A DNA stretch of 64,000 nucleotides from Adiantum capillus-veneris (Eukaryota > Streptophyta > Polypodiopsida > Polypodiales > Pteridaceae). The notes under the pieces were generated by a model, which searched no databases, was not told where the DNA came from, and worked only from the letters and a program-made list of their open reading frames with translations. Where the stretch lies: the NCBI GenBank assembly GCA_014529385.2, contig CM043944.1:63204248-63268247 (forward strand), written 5' to 3'. The translations under genes and the position numbers were made by a program. This document shows, one piece after another, positions 46,490-63,300 of the stretch; position 1 is the first letter of the stretch, and every line of letters starts with the position of its first letter.

Positions 46490-48402
46490 GGAATAATAAG
46501 GAATTTCCTAAACACTAGAGCATCATAATACCCACATGAGCATACATTTCCTGTATCAATCAACATCAAGCATTTCTGGTGCAAGTATGCTACCCCTGGT
46601 TTAAATAGCACACAATTACTATGCATACTTAACAATGTCCATCCATATTGAATCTTGTTATGAATATCCTTAGAATCTCCTGGATCAAACACCATTGGGA
46701 TCACATAGCATTGATGGGCTCCACAATATACTAGAGCTCCATCTAAAGCATAGTGCAACACCCACATCATGTAAACTTTTGGCAACTTAAGCTCGTTACC
46801 AGAAAGCATTAGAAAACTATGACTCCCTTTTACTGGCAACCAGGATATCACTGACATAAGAATCAATAGGAATAACATGCAAATCCAACCACATTTGGCA
46901 CATTGTGCAAGGAAATGAAAAACCCTATGCACTTTTTGTAGCATCAATGATGAGTTAGCATCATCACCCCCTCTAGGTTCATAACCACCATCACAAGAAA
47001 CCTTGGGAGTCTTTGGACATGTATCATAGAGGCATTTTTACTTGTTGGAGTTTTAGCTTGATCATGAAAAATAGATTTATCCTGTAGATCTTTATCCATA
47101 TCATACTTGGGAAAATCACCCTTGGATGTCTCAACATTCATCAAAATTGTAGGAGTTATCTCCTCATACAGCCCATGCACAAGCATAGATGTAAAATCCC
47201 TGTCAATAATCTGGTCACAATCAACATGATTTAGGCAATATTCATACTCATCCATGTGCTCCTCTCCTTCCTCACCTGCATCCATGTTACTTAGTAATCC
47301 ATCATATCACTGCAAAGGCTCATCTGACACCCCCTTTGAAGAGGTACACGCATAAGAAATCTCTTCTATATTGTTATAATCATCTCCTTCAAGTCTAGTC
47401 AAGAAATCATTAATTATTGCATCTTCTTCTGTGATAATAGCATTTGCAAACATATTGTTAGTAGCAATCATAAGTTCAGTGGAATTCTTAGGACCATCAT
47501 GTGTTAGGTCCACAATCTCGATCACTTCATCAGCTATTGTGTATATAATAGCTTTATTGATGCAATCATATGCAACAAACATGTTGTCCTGCTCGGCTAT
47601 AGTGCTAATAGTTTCATTAGTATCCTGTAGAGGCTCATCTTCTTGATGAACTCCTTTAGAATAACCCATGTCATGGTCAACAGCTTGCGAACCACTTGCT
47701 GTACAATCTACGTCTTCACTGGGACCATTATTGGAGGTAGCATCCATGCGAGCAATCTTTGATTAAAATTCATATAATTCTATTTCATCATGAAATTGAT
47801 CAATTACCTTTTCTACCTTGCTCAAAATATGTTCCTCTAAGATCAAATTTTCTACTTCCAGCTTTGTATTTGCTTTGCCTTTGCTTCCTTCAGAAATATG
47901 TTGCCAAAGTCGATCGTAATTAAGGAACTGCATATGATCCTTTTCACCTTTGGTAAAAATAATTTGACTTCGTTCAATAATCTCCTTTATTTCCAAATCT
48001 AAAATCCTTGAGATTTTGCAAATTTGCTCCTCTGCAAAACCGTATGGGATATGCTTATTCCAGTTCTTGCACCTGCTTTTTTAAATCTAGGTTTAAAACC
48101 TCTTTAAAAGCTGCAATCATTCGATTTTTTGGAACATTTTGGATCTTCATCTCGGCTTCATAACATGCAATAAAACCTTCTCGATCATATCGCTGAAAAT
48201 TACGATTTTGCTCCCATAGAGCATCAAGTGCCATCTCTACAGCATCATCAATCTGCTTTTTTTTCTGCATGGCTTTCGCTTCTTGCAGAAATCCCCAAAG
48301 TAATTCCATCATTTTTGGAAACTTTGCAACTGCTAGATTTTTATCAAATCCGTTGGAATTGAGATCGTCAATAATTTGCTTCAATTGTTTTGGCATCTCC
48401 AT
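46490..48402 (-). pseudogene. Decayed unknown protein gene, copy 2 (better preserved)
   Basis: Counterpart of 1542-3536. From Met at 48402: MEMPKQLKQIIDDLNSNGFD, open for 115 residues (helical, Lys/Glu-rich); a frameshift leads into an open piece at 47996-47763; after one stop a 146-residue piece (47747-47307, starting MDATSNNGPSEDVDC, acidic); then 113 residues (47285-46944; MDEYEYCLNHVDCDQIIDRD); then the Cys-containing end (46850-46490). Only few breaks separate the pieces, so the original protein may have had 500-600 residues. No known domain recognised. Confidence 0.45.
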
Positions 48403-51042
<2,640 letters not shown>

Positions 51043-51070
<28 letters not shown>

Positions 51071-51189
51071 ACATGTGTGAGTACCCCAAACCAATTGGTG
51101 TACGTACAATGATATCTATATCTCTCTCTCTCTCTCTCTCTCTCTGTCTATATATATATATATATATATATATCTATATATATATATAT

Positions 51190-51231
<42 letters not shown>
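51043..51231. repeat. (GT)n / (CT)n / (AT)n / (AG)n compound microsatellite, copy 2
   Basis: GT 51043-51070, CT about 51122-51145, AT about 51148-51190, AG about 51193-51230. Shorter GT and an additional CT run compared with copy 1. Confidence 0.95.
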
Positions 51232-51234
<3 letters not shown>

Positions 51235-51239
51235 TGCCA

Positions 51240-54200
51240 AGCTTGATGCTAGGGATTGTTATCTTTGCAATATCGTAACTCTTATCATCTTCATCATTTC
51301 TCTCCTAACTAGGTCCCTTCTTGCGCTCCGGTACTATGGCTTCTGTCCCCCCTGATTTTCAACTAAACCCTCATACTATCGTGGGGCATTTTGTGCTTGG
51401 CAAGGGGACAAATGATTATGATCCTCAGGTCATGGCTAACCTCTTGAAGGATGCCCTCACCCCAGAACGTGAGTTCAAGGGGTAGCATAAGGTTTGCCTT
51501 AAATCATCCATTGTGTGATCTCAGGGTCTGGCTTGTTTGAAGTCATGTTCTTCCAAGAAGCTAAGGAAAAACGAGCTCTTTTCTACTGTGATTTTGGTAA
51601 GACTATAGGGAAGCAATAACCCTTAGGCCCTCATAATACTCCCTGTGCTAACCCTTCTACTCCATCCTATGCACAGACTCTGGGGGGGAGAGCTCCCTCC
51701 AATCCAAGATCCTTGTTCAAACAGAATATGGGGGAGGGGGGTTGAAGAGGGGGAGTAATGTGGCTTCCTCTTCTAATGGCTCAAATAATCTAGAGAAATG
51801 AATAAGGGTGGTTGACATGAATGGCTTACTCCCTCTTGGAAAACCTTCATATCCAAAGGGTTATCATCAGGCTTCTCACCATATAACTTTTATAAGGTGC
51901 TCATGGAGGATATGTCCTCATGAGAGACATTGGTTGCTATAGAAAACATTGTGGAGACCCATGACTCTAGTAAGAAATCCCAATCTCAATCTAATGAGGG
52001 ATAGGGTGTGCAGTTAGAAGTCCACATGCATAATAATGATAGTAAGTATGGGAGACCCAAATAGCACATAATACTCCTCAATGAAAGTTGCCACTTTTAA
52101 TGTGAAGGGTCTCAATAACCCTACCCATAAGTACTTGTTTAGTAAATGGATGTTGTATCCAAATTTGGATGTCTCTTTTGTTCAAGAGCATAAATGCACA
52201 ATAGAGCTGGTAAAACCATACACTATAGAGGAATGCAATATTTTTATGGGGGTAAGCGGTTAGGGTACTCATGTGTATTAAAATGCATAAAAGCCTCTCT
52301 TAAACCTCAATGGGCTATGGATAACCCTAGTGGTATATGCTCAATCTTTTTAATTGACACTGAATGGGGGGAAAAAACTCTAGTCAACATTTATGTTGAT
52401 AACAACCATACTTTGAGGGAAAATCTTTGGCAATGGATCGACTCTATGCATCTAAATCCAGGTATTGTTGGAGAAGATTTTAACATGGTGTATTTTGCTA
52501 GGGACACTACCTCACCTGCCACAGTCATGTCTCACTGAGAAGCCCCCAGTTGAGATGCTTTAACATATGGTAGTTGGAATGATGCATGGCTTTCTCAAGG
52601 GCATATACATAATGGTTACACATTTCACTCTCAATTTCATACTTCCTCATGGTCCAAACTTGATAGATTGTAATTCATTGGATCTGATTGGCTTCTAGCT
52701 TCTGCTCCATTGATGTTGAAGTCCAAGTTTCTATGTCTGATCACTTTCCTCTAGTTCTAAGCCTGAACAATGTTGATATGCAGTCTTTTCATAATGTGGG
52801 GTTGAGTAGGCCCCTAGTAATTAACAATTCACTGTTACAAAATATTGGATTTAAACAGGCAGTGTCCACGCATTAGAGGTTTCTTTGCTTCAGTATGGTA
52901 TGCAAGAACTAGTACACACTTGGCTGCAAATTTGTGCAGAGACAAAACATTGAGTTATATATACTGGGAAGAGGGCAGCCAAAGAAAAAACAAGAGATTT
53001 TAAACACGCCGTAGAGAATGTAAGATCAATTATGGCTCAAGATGTACAACAACATACTGATAGGAACATCGATGCTTAGGGATGCCAAAAAAAACCCAAA
53101 CAGTTTGAGGTGGAGATATACATTGTTCATCCAGAACATTTTTCAAGAATCTGTAGACTATGCATTCTAGGGAATTCATTCACAAAATCATCATTGAGGA
53201 TGAAAGATCCATCTCTGAACTAGATAACATTATGAAGGAATGTCAAACTTACTTTGAGGGAATTTTGAACAAACCAACAGACAAGTCACTTGAAAGACAA
53301 CATGCTGTTGAGCTTTTGATTTCTGTAGTGGATCCATGCATTAAAGAATACATGTAATGCTAAGATATTGGAAGCACCATTTGAGGTGAAGGAAATCCTA
53401 TGGGCCCTCAAGAAGCTTCGTAATGGTAAAACAATAGGATTGTGTGGTCTTACCAACGAATTTATATTGGAGTTCTAGGAACAATTTAACTCATTAATAA
53501 TGGAAGTCAAAAATCAAATATGCAAATCTCAATGCATGTATCCAATGTTGAAATAAGGGATAATAAAACTATAGCCCAAGAAAACCTTTCCTGTTGGTTT
53601 GTCAGACTGGAGACCCATAACAATGATGGGAGTTCTATATAGAATGCTAGCCAAAGACATAGCTAGAAGGATATCTCCATTTCTCAAAAAGAATCTGCAT
53701 GAGGCTCAAACATGGTTCATTAGGGACATATCTATCTTTGATAACATCTTAACATTGATGCTCTGATTTGAGGCATGTCAAAAAAATAATCAAAAAGTGG
53801 TTATGCTGCAGCTAGATTTTGCCAATGTATTTGATCCATTCTTTGGGACTTTGTAGTAAGTGTTTTGGTAAAATTGGGAGTTGGGGAAAAAAATGCATAT
53901 GTGACTTGGGGAGGGTTCTACTTCAAACATATTGATTAAGATTAGGTTTTCTAGTAAAGTGTCCATAGGTAGATCACTCAGAAAAGGTTGTCCCCTCAAC
54001 CCCCTATTGTTTGCAGTAGTTACTCATCCTTTGTTTTTCTTTCTATCTTTCCAAGGTGAGGCTCGCAATATAAGAGGGTTGCAGGTAGGGTAGGAATAGG
54101 TGGTGGCCCTAGGGTTTGTTGATGATACCTTGACCTTTCTCCAAGCTGAAAATACAAACGTTGGTAAATGCATTAATTATTTGAGTGTGTACTCTTTGGC

Positions 54201-56270
54201 TGCGTCTTAAAATAAATTGGGAAAAATCTAATCTTATTGATGTCTCTATTGTGGATTTTGACTCTCTCATATTGAAAGGGCAAAGGATGCATACAGACAC
54301 CATCTTCAAGAATCTGGGATACCCCATTGGTGTTGATGTATCAGCTAAACAATTGATTGCATGGGTAGAAACCAAAATGCATACTAAGGTTGCTAAACGG
54401 TACTATGATGAATGGCCTTTTCATGTTAGAGTCAAATTTTGCAGTCAATCATGATTCCATATGTTTTGTAATTTCTACTTTTGCGGAACTGGTACGATAA
54501 GGCCCCGCTCATAACTAGATCTTTGCTAATTAAATTTCCATGGGGTGCATCCCATACTATCGAGCTTGCTTGGAACTCTATTTCCTTACCTTCTGCCATG
54601 AGAGGTCTTGGGATACTAAATCTGGAAATACACACACTTGCAAGAAGGGAGACTTTTATCAAGAACATGCTGAACTTAGATAAATGTTGGTCTAGGATGT
54701 TACTAGAATGGTAACCTAACAGGACATAAAAGTGTCTTTTCAGGGTTTTGGGAAAAAATTCCAAAACCATAGTAGATCCACTCATTTTGAAAAATCCTTT
54801 CATGAGCTTATAGTTCAATAACTACTACATATGGAAAAAATGATAAACTTGTAATTTTTCTCATCCCTTGGTCACTACAAGCCTCCAAAGTTGATGGACC
54901 AGTGCATTTTGCCCAAAACAGCAATTTCTTACGGTTGATTGCATATAAATAAGAGTGGAGATTTTTGTAGGCCATGAGATAAAATGGCCCATTAATTTCA
55001 ATGGGTTGGTGACCAAAACATATGGTTTCTTTTACCTCACTAATTTTTTTTTGGGCAAAAGAAATAGGTACAAAAAAGTTGCATTTTTGCCATTCTGCGG
55101 ACCTATCATCAAAGTTTCTATAGTCACCCTCAATACAGATAGTATATACATGTTTTCTTAGTTTTCTTTGGGCCTCTAGATTCAAAAGGAGCCATGGAGC
55201 ATGTCAAAAGGATAATGGATCTCTTACAATTGTACCCTTGGGGGCAATGATAAAGTGCTAAATACAGCATACATGAAAAAACTGGGTTACATGATTAGAT
55301 ATGGTTACTACCTACAAAATACACACAATTGGCCTAAGAAACTAGCAATATTGAGAAAGTTATACTTGCTACTCTAAAATGTATCGTATTCTTCAGCAAT
55401 CAAAAAATTCAACCATCATCATATACTATGCTATATAGCATATTAGGTCCCCCAAAACTCCAGGAAGATTAGCTGTATGTTATAAATTACACTTACACAA
55501 TCAAAATTGAATTTGGATATCAAGAAAGCCACCAAAAAAATCATAAAAGTGCTAATTTTGGCCAAAAAACAGGATTATGCAATTCTTGTAAATAGGTCAT
55601 AACTTTCAATTTTAACACTTAGCTCTCCCTACAAGCATCAAAACATGTTGAGAACTATGAAGGCCTAACCTCTAGCCATCTAAACCTCACAAACATGAAG
55701 TTTAGAGTGGTATAGTTGCCAAAAATTGAAAAAAAATCCAAACAGCAGGACCCGGTTTTTCACACAGTTTAGGTTCAAAAATGTTGTGCAAGAGTAAGGT
55801 TAATGGTGAGATCGATACTCAAAAAAAAATGCTAAGTGTTTTTCAGCTCATAAGGCAACTTTGTGGATATATAGCACCTAGAAATTCATTTTTATACTCT
55901 TCAAATAATTCAAGCAAAATGGTCACTTAACAGGACACAAAAGTGTCCAAGGACATAAAAGTGTCCTGTTACCATTCTAGCGTTAAGATTAGCAAATTGA
56001 ATGTTTTTTTGGTCTTGTCCAATCCAAGGATGCTGGTTTGGACACTTGTATTATGCTTTCCAAATATGTATGCTTTTGTTTAATTGGCAAATAAGAAATC
56101 CATGTATCTTTGATGTTTGGGATCAAAGCATTAGATTGCCTCGGGGACTCATGAAAAATAAGCTTTTGGAAGGTTTTGTGTCGATGCCTCAACCAATACA
56201 GAGGCAAATGAGTAGATATATAGACTTCTCTCTGAGGGTCTCAAAGATGTAATAAAATTATAATATAGAC
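51240..56270 (+). mobile_element. Dead LINE, copy 2, with deletions and an inserted inverted-repeat element
   Basis: Same LINE insertion as 6030-11150, copied with the block. ORF1 is nearly gone: about 124 bases (copy-1 6316-6439) and about 420 bases (copy-1 6515-6934) are missing. ORF2 starts at 52081 (MKVATFNVKGLNNP) and keeps the endonuclease Glu (FVQEHK) that copy 1 lost. The RT motifs LDFANVFD (about 53813-53836) and FVDDT (54115-54129) are visible. The part after 54702, including the Cys/His C-terminus, is replaced by the insertion; LINE sequence resumes at 55986. Confidence 0.85.
54703..55980. mobile_element. 1.28-kb element with 13-bp terminal inverted repeats
   Basis: Begins CTAGAATGGTAAC and ends GTTACCATTCTAG, perfect 13-base inverted repeats. 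Just inside both ends lie AACAGGACAYAAAAGTGTCC words (54716-54735; 55928-55948 and 55951-55967), themselves nearly palindromic (GGACAC-AAAA-GTGTCC). GTTA flanks the left side (54699-54702) and, after one extra C, the right side (55982-55985), a possible target duplication. Copy 1 has no such element but has 816 bases of LINE (about 10051-10866) at this place. No transposase is encoded; the minus frame 54808-55185 has no recognisable domain. Looks like a non-autonomous DNA transposon of undetermined superfamily. Confidence 0.75.
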
Positions 56271-58569
56271 AAATAGTTTCTACACACACACAGAGATAGC
56301 TAATGTGTGTGTTTGAGAATTGGGAAGCAATCAAGATGATTAGAATGTAGTAAGTTGTGATTAGAATGTAGTAAGTTGTTATTTTGTGTATGACTGTGGG
56401 CTTGACTATGTGCAAACAAGTGTCTGTAGTGATGTTTTCCTATTTGCTATTTTTTTTTTTAGGATTGGTGTGTTTTAATTCCACTTGGGCTGTAGAGAGG
56501 TGTGGGTGTGTGGTTGAGTGTCTTTCCCTTCCCCCTTCCAATGTTACAATGGTGTTGGCACTCTTTTTTATATGTATCAATTGTAGCTTATTGTGTGGAA
56601 TAATAAGCTCATTCCTTATCCCTACAAGCAAGTCAAGGGATACTCAGGAAACAATTCCTCCCTTAGAAAATAATTGAAGAATTTATTCTATCCAAAATTT
56701 CTTATCTTCCATTTTTTCTTCTCGAATGGTAACACTAAGATTTGATGATGTTGATGAACCTTTAAACATATCTCAGGGGTGCCATCATTAGGTGGAATGT
56801 AGACAAGGTCATGATTTTCGTCAAGTAAGCAGCATTGGCAATGGCCGAGCATGTATAGAACAAATCGTTATTAGAGTACGATAAGGATGCTTGTTTTGTA
56901 ATAAGCAACCAAATGTTCCTCGTATAGGAGAAATGCCGTGTACGTAAAGAGACATTGGTAGAATACTACCCAAATTCAATGTGCCAAGGTAAGAGGAAGA
57001 CGATCCGCACAAAAGGCCAAATGGCCAAGATATTTTGTAGGATTTCTTGATGACTAAAAAACATCTAATTTATATTTCTAATGCACCAATTGGATTCTTG
57101 TTTCTTGCAATTTTTCTCAGTCATTTATTTTGTTTGATGCAAAACCCATTTATACTATCTTTGCTTGCTAATCACATTGCATGGACAATCTAACTTTCTT
57201 TGGCTTGTTCCTTACTATGTGACCTATGTATAAGTTTGATGGGTTCATTGATGTAGTTCCTTTGAGCTATTTACTTTGCTCAACCACCTCCATGGAAGGT
57301 GTGGTGCTTGAAAATCTCTACAAGCTTGGTAGTGAGTTTTCTCTTTGGCTTGTGTAAACAAGGTAGCCAAGCTGCCATATTGCCTAGAAAACCAAGACAT
57401 GTGGTTACATATATTGTATTGCAAAGAACTCCAACACAACCTTTGTGAGAAAATAGTTTTTTTAATAAATTTTTTTTTAAACATTATATGTAGTGAGTGA
57501 TGTGCTCATTCATCCACACAGAGATGAAAGAATTGTGGAAGGTCTCCAAAGCCTCTTGATAAGTTGTACAATAAAACATGATCTTTGTATTGAGCTCACA
57601 ATACTTTAATATTGCATCCAAGATTTTTCACAACTTTGTCTTGGAAGTCCTTGCTACACCATGTTCTGCATAGTCAACCATTACATTCTGCATTTTTTCC
57701 ATGTATTTTATCTCAGTGCTTGCCTTTCTTGTGCACTTTGGATTTTATATTGTTCTCCACTTGTGGGCATTGATCGGAATATCCAAAATTTCACACCATC
57801 AATTGAGAGCTTCTTTGGAACAACCCAAACATTCTTAGAGCCCTTCTTATAATGCTCTCTCTATATTCACTTGCTCTCCACGTGAGCCCCTATTTGAAAA
57901 ATCTATTTCTAAGGCGGAGATAGTCATTTGCTTTGCACGAGTAGGTCAAGTGATCATGGAGAAAAAAAATTAGAGAAACATGAGTTTCGCAATGATCTTG
58001 CAAAGTGTATGTGTCATGCATATGTGCACCCTAGCTAGTGGGATATGTAGGTACATTATGTGCACTTGATAGCAGTGTATATTATAGCTCATATATAAAT
58101 TATAGATTTACACTTATAGGAGGGGAATTTTAATTCAATTTTCAAAATATTATATAATATATGAAGAAATAGGGATAACTTCATTCCAATCCAAAAACTG
58201 TGTGAAGGGATTTTTTTTTAATTACCTTTGATCACATAAGATGTAAAAGATTTCGTAAGGTGCGACCTCGAGATTGAAGTGGGAGATCAAAGTTGTCACT
58301 TGTGAACATCCTTGTTTGATGTTGTTTTGGTGTAGCTTTCTTTGGATGTGTAGAGGACAGCCTTTGAGAAATGTATTCCTTGATATCCTGTAATACTTCT
58401 TACAAACACAAGTATGTCTGTGGATATCAAACTCGTAGCTTGGATATAGTATGAGTCCTCTCACGACTTGTACATTGTTTTCTTATCTTCCTTCATGACA
58501 CTACAAATGAGATAGTGGACTAGTCTCAAACTTTTCCATTCATTTCATGCTTATTTGGAGTAGGACTTT
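56271..58569. other. Unassigned sequence shared with copy 1
   Basis: Counterpart of 11226-13660, missing about 177 bases near 57156. No gene recognised. Confidence 0.5.
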
Positions 58570-59488
58570 TGGGGGTCCCATCATTGCAATATCTCCAATG
58601 AGCAAAAAAGTTATCAATCCGGAGGGATGAGCTACACGGCTAGGGCATGGAAACACTCAGACGGTAAGTGAGCTAATCGTGGCAACACAAATGGTTAACT
58701 CTACGAGGTGAGCTTCTCGGCCTATGGAGGAGCGAAGCCGCAATGAAGGGCAATCTCCATATCCACTTCTCTTCACCTCTAATCAACCCAATCACACACA
58801 CTATTATTGCAAGATGCACACAACACTAATCCTATCATACAACACACTAAACGCAAGCACACACACATAGATCTATCGAGCATCACACTCCAATCAAACC
58901 TACATGCACACACAAGAAAAAGAGGGCAATCACACAAGATTAGAGAGGGATTAACCACTAATTAGTTAAGATATAGTTAATCTAAGCATCATAGGCAATC
59001 ATAAGAAGTAAGAGAGAGGCATAGTGAGAGAGAATGAATCATTGATTAGTGTTAATCAAGTCTCATGAGCAAGGAGAATCTCAAGGACTCCATAGCCACA
59101 CACCTCAAGAGCTCTCACCAAAGAGTACTCTCAACAAATGACTTGAGAACCCTCATTTCTTTTACACACTGTCTTATATACCTAGGTTAAAAATATGCAA
59201 TGTCTGGGCACCCAAGGCACTTAGGGATCACCACTTACTGAATCTGCAACCTAGGCACAATAAGTAACCTATGCTTTATATCTTGGAACTCCCATTGAGC
59301 CCGTAACACATTAGAAATATTACAATGGCTTGAAATAAATCAGGAATTTACAATACGTGACCATTTTGGGAAAACGTGGAAAATGTGTAACTCCAATCTT
59401 TATTGCTTCTTTGCATTCATCCTCGATGTGCATTTGTACGTCTTCGGTCTTTAGCAGCTTCTGTTAATGGATGTTGACTCAGTTAACA
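58570..59488 (-). repeat. Element B 3' LTR, copy 2
   Basis: Counterpart of 13661-14584, ending GTTAACA at 59488 followed by TTCCCCCCTTCC (purine tract complement). Minus-strand TATA near 59173-59183. Confidence 0.65.
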
Positions 59489-60350
59489 TTCCCCCCTTCC
59501 TATTTTAGTGCTCGTCCTTGGGCACTGTTGAAAAGTGTCCATGGAGTCAAGGGAAGGTTTTGATTGGTTGTTGATGGGATGATTGTCTTCATTTGTTGAT
59601 GAGTTTCAATTTGATGCAGCATCTTCATTGGTCCGAATATGTCTGGTTTGTGAGAGATGATGTTGCATTTGTCCGTTGTAATAGCATAATGATGAGGCTA
59701 CTGTTTATTTATGAAAAGTATGTACAAGAGAATTAGAATGACGAGGTTCTAAATTAGGTTCTAATACCTGGATGACCAAAGGGAATAAGCGCATTATTGG
59801 AGTACTTATTAGCATGGGAAATATTAGTAAAGTACTCAAGGGATTATTTGTTGATAGAGATGGAATTAAAAAGGCAGCAAATATGTAGCATGATGGAACA
59901 TTGGTTTGCTTGTTGTAGTCCACTCAAGGTGCATAGGTAGAAGCAAAAAAATAGTGTCTAATGCATATGTCCAATAGTGGGACATCCTATTTATGCATAC
60001 ACAGAAATGCATGGAAAACAATATGTCGTGCAAGAAAGATTTTGAGGGGTTATTCAGAAAGATGGTGTAGCTATAAAATCATTTGACGTGGCTTTGCAAG
60101 ATGGCACCCCTTTAAGAATGGTTTTCGTTGGTGAGGATATGTGCTCTCATCTCACGGTGCACTGTGTGTGAGTGTTGGACTCTACTACACTCCACCAATT
60201 GTAAGTTAATAGACTTCGACTCTTATGCTCATCTCATCCAGCATGAGAAACACAATTTAGATATTCTCAACTCTTCCAGCTTGAGCGTAAGCCTAATAAC
60301 TATGACTCTTAGCACAGAGTTTAATATGACTTGAAGATTTGGGACTAATG
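59489..60350 (-). other. Element B 3' non-coding region, copy 2
   Basis: Contains the same conserved blocks as copy 1, the most striking at 59953-59986. No protein recognised. Confidence 0.55.
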
Positions 60351-63300
60351 CTTTGCTCATTTTATGGCTCAGTAGCCCGACTCTGACTATGCCAAAGAGT
60401 TTTTTTTGCACCCTGGCGACTTGCCTTTTCACATTCTTGTACTTGCTACAAACATTTCTTCAGGTAGAATCCTCAAAAAGAGGATTAGTGAAGGACCAAG
60501 TTGGCATTAAAGGTTTATTTTTCCAAACCTGTTTTATCTTCTTCCAATATGCATTCTCATTGGTTTGGTTGTCCTTCTCTGACTGTGAAGACTCCATTAT
60601 CTGTTTGATTCTCCAAGTAGGCCTATTGATAGGAGTCTTTGATGTTGTTGTAGGCCTATGTTGATCGTTGAAATTTGACTTTTGACTAGGAGCATTGGAA
60701 GACTTAGGAATCCAAATCTCTTGAGGACCTTTGTAACTCCATTGTTGACTTTGCTTGGTTCTAGGTCTTGTTGAGTTCTTGAGATCTTCATGCAGGCTTG
60801 GTGTAGTTGCAGTTGGCTTGTGGTTGACTGGTAGCCAAATCTTTGTATACCGTATTTAGAATCCTTGTCCAAGAGGAACATTCTTTGAGATCCGTCTTTT
60901 TTCTGTATCCTCTTGAGAGTTGTGGTAGACTTCAGCATCTTTGTATACCTGCTTCTTAGGTACCCTAGAATATTGTCGAGGTTGATACCTTGTGGGACTT
61001 CTTTCTTGGGAGGGACTTGAAGTCATTTCATATGCTCTAACCTGCAGTTTTGGTACCCTGTCATTTCATATGCTCTAACCCGCAGTTTTGTGATGCTATC
61101 CATCCCATGTGTTTGTCTTTCTGTGCTGATTTCTTGTCTTAAAATCCAAACTCGATCATTGACTTTCACTAAACTGCTCGGTACAAACACTTGCTTGACT
61201 TTCCTTTGTTATCTTGAGTAATTTGGCTGATATACCTTTGCTTTTATGGGTGTCCCCTTTGATGTTTTCTTTGGGTCAGCAGTTGACTTTAAGTCTTGAA
61301 AGCCTGACTTGCTTGAAGAAGCTGATCCATGAGGGTTCTTTGATGTCAAGGCATATGCTTTCACACCTTTTATGCTAATCGGTGGAGGGTCCACTTTGGA
61401 CTTACCTTTGTCTGCAAGATTTATCTTCTTTACCTCTGGCTTTGATGGAACTCTCTGCTCGATAGCTTCTGTGGTTGCTCTTTGCTCTGTTTGATATGCA
61501 CTTTCTATTGCATGATTTGATTTAAGATCTTCTACTATTTTGTTTGATGGAGATGAATCATCTTCAATAAGCTTTGATTTGGCATCAGTCTCCATTTTAA
61601 CTATGATTGAGGACCTTGTTCTATCTTCCACGGATGATCAGTTTTGGTATTCATTCTTTGATGTCTGTGATGACTTCGTCATGTTTACATTCTGTATCTC
61701 TAACATCTTTTGGGCCATTGGCATTTCCATTATGATGTCGTATGGCATATCTTTTGTTGTGATCACATGGAATTGAGCTATGATGTTTTGTGAGCTTACT
61801 TCAATGGTGGTGGAGATGATTTCCCAGCATTCTGCTCGTCTCCTGATATGTCAATGAATTCAGGAGCATCTTCTAGTTGTCGTTGGCCACATCGTTTCCA
61901 AGTGTGAAAGGACATGAGGTTCTTGTCTAACTATAAATCCAGCTTTACTTCACTTGATAGCTTTTCTTCATTTTCACCAACTATGTTGCACTTGATCTTC
62001 TCGAGATTTGTGTCTCAATTGACTGCTTTTGCTGTAGTAGCATCCTTGAATTGAACTTTTTCTTCAACTTCTTTGGTTCAACCACCTACTTCAATTGGTG
62101 TTGGCTCCATTGGCTGTGATACTGCACAATTTTGCAAATGTTGAGCATTGTCCTCCTCGATCTGGGTAACTCTTGATCTTAATAGATCCACTGTACTTTC
62201 TGACAGGATCTGTCTCTTCCGAGGAGATTTTGGTGGTGACGTTTGTGTAGATTTTTGAACTTTAGGTTCTTTTTTCTTTGACTTTTCTGTCACTTGTTGT
62301 GGGTGGCAGCTTGAGGCTTTGCACCATCTTTAGATAGTCTTTGACTTCAGTCGGGCCATCCATATGGGTTTGTACAAGATCATGACCTTGCTGATATTCG
62401 TGACCATGTGCATCTTGATATGCATATGTGACTTTGGTTACATGTAACTGTTTGAACACTATGGGCTTTGTCGGCTTTTGGCTTTGATTTGTGGATATTA
62501 GCTGAAACTTCTGTCCTTGATGATCTTCATTTAAGCATTTGTCTGTAGACTCTGATGGAATCTGGGTCAATTGGAAACTTCCAACAACCATATGATCTTT
62601 CAATGGTTTCTGCTTTGAAACGGTCTGTTGGCTAGAAGCTCTATGGCTTCTACTTGGTGTAGCATTTCCTAGCACATAGGCTGAGCTTGATGGATTTACA
62701 GCTCCCCTCTTCCTAGGGTGATCACTATAGCCTGCTTTATTATAAGAGTTCAAAATTTTTGGATCTGGTTTAGTCTCACCTTTTGGGACTGTGAAGGTAC
62801 ACTTTTGGTAGCACTGTTAACATTTGGCATCTGTAAACCTTCTACATAGTTACCTATGTATCTTTGTGAAACATGACAAATGATTCCCCAAGTTAAGCTA
62901 TAGATAGCATTATCTTTGCATTGATATTGTATATCCCAAGGGTCTCCTATGATATGTGCTTCTGTGGTTTCAGGACCCAATGCATCTACGACTATTTTGG
63001 TCAAAGTATATGTTCGTTTGGTCACAACATCGAAGCTTGATTTCCAATGGAGGAGGGTTTGGCTCTGAACAGATTTCTAGGTTCACTTGGATAACACCCT
63101 TCAACTCTAGAGAGGATGGGCTATAATAGATTATTTCCTCTGAAATGAACCATCCTTTTTTATCTATCACTGGACGCACTTCTATGAGCTGGTATTGTGG
63201 GCCATTCAAACAGTTGATCTTTTTTGTACAGTTTCCCTTTTTGGTCTACATAGTGTGCATATGAATGATGGGTGCCATACAATGCTAACAGCATTATGTT

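Noticed and set aside
54808-55185. Transposase gene in the inverted-repeat element (125-residue frame)
   Set aside because: No catalytic Asp/Glu pattern or zinc-finger motif, and length far below a transposase; probably a chance frame.
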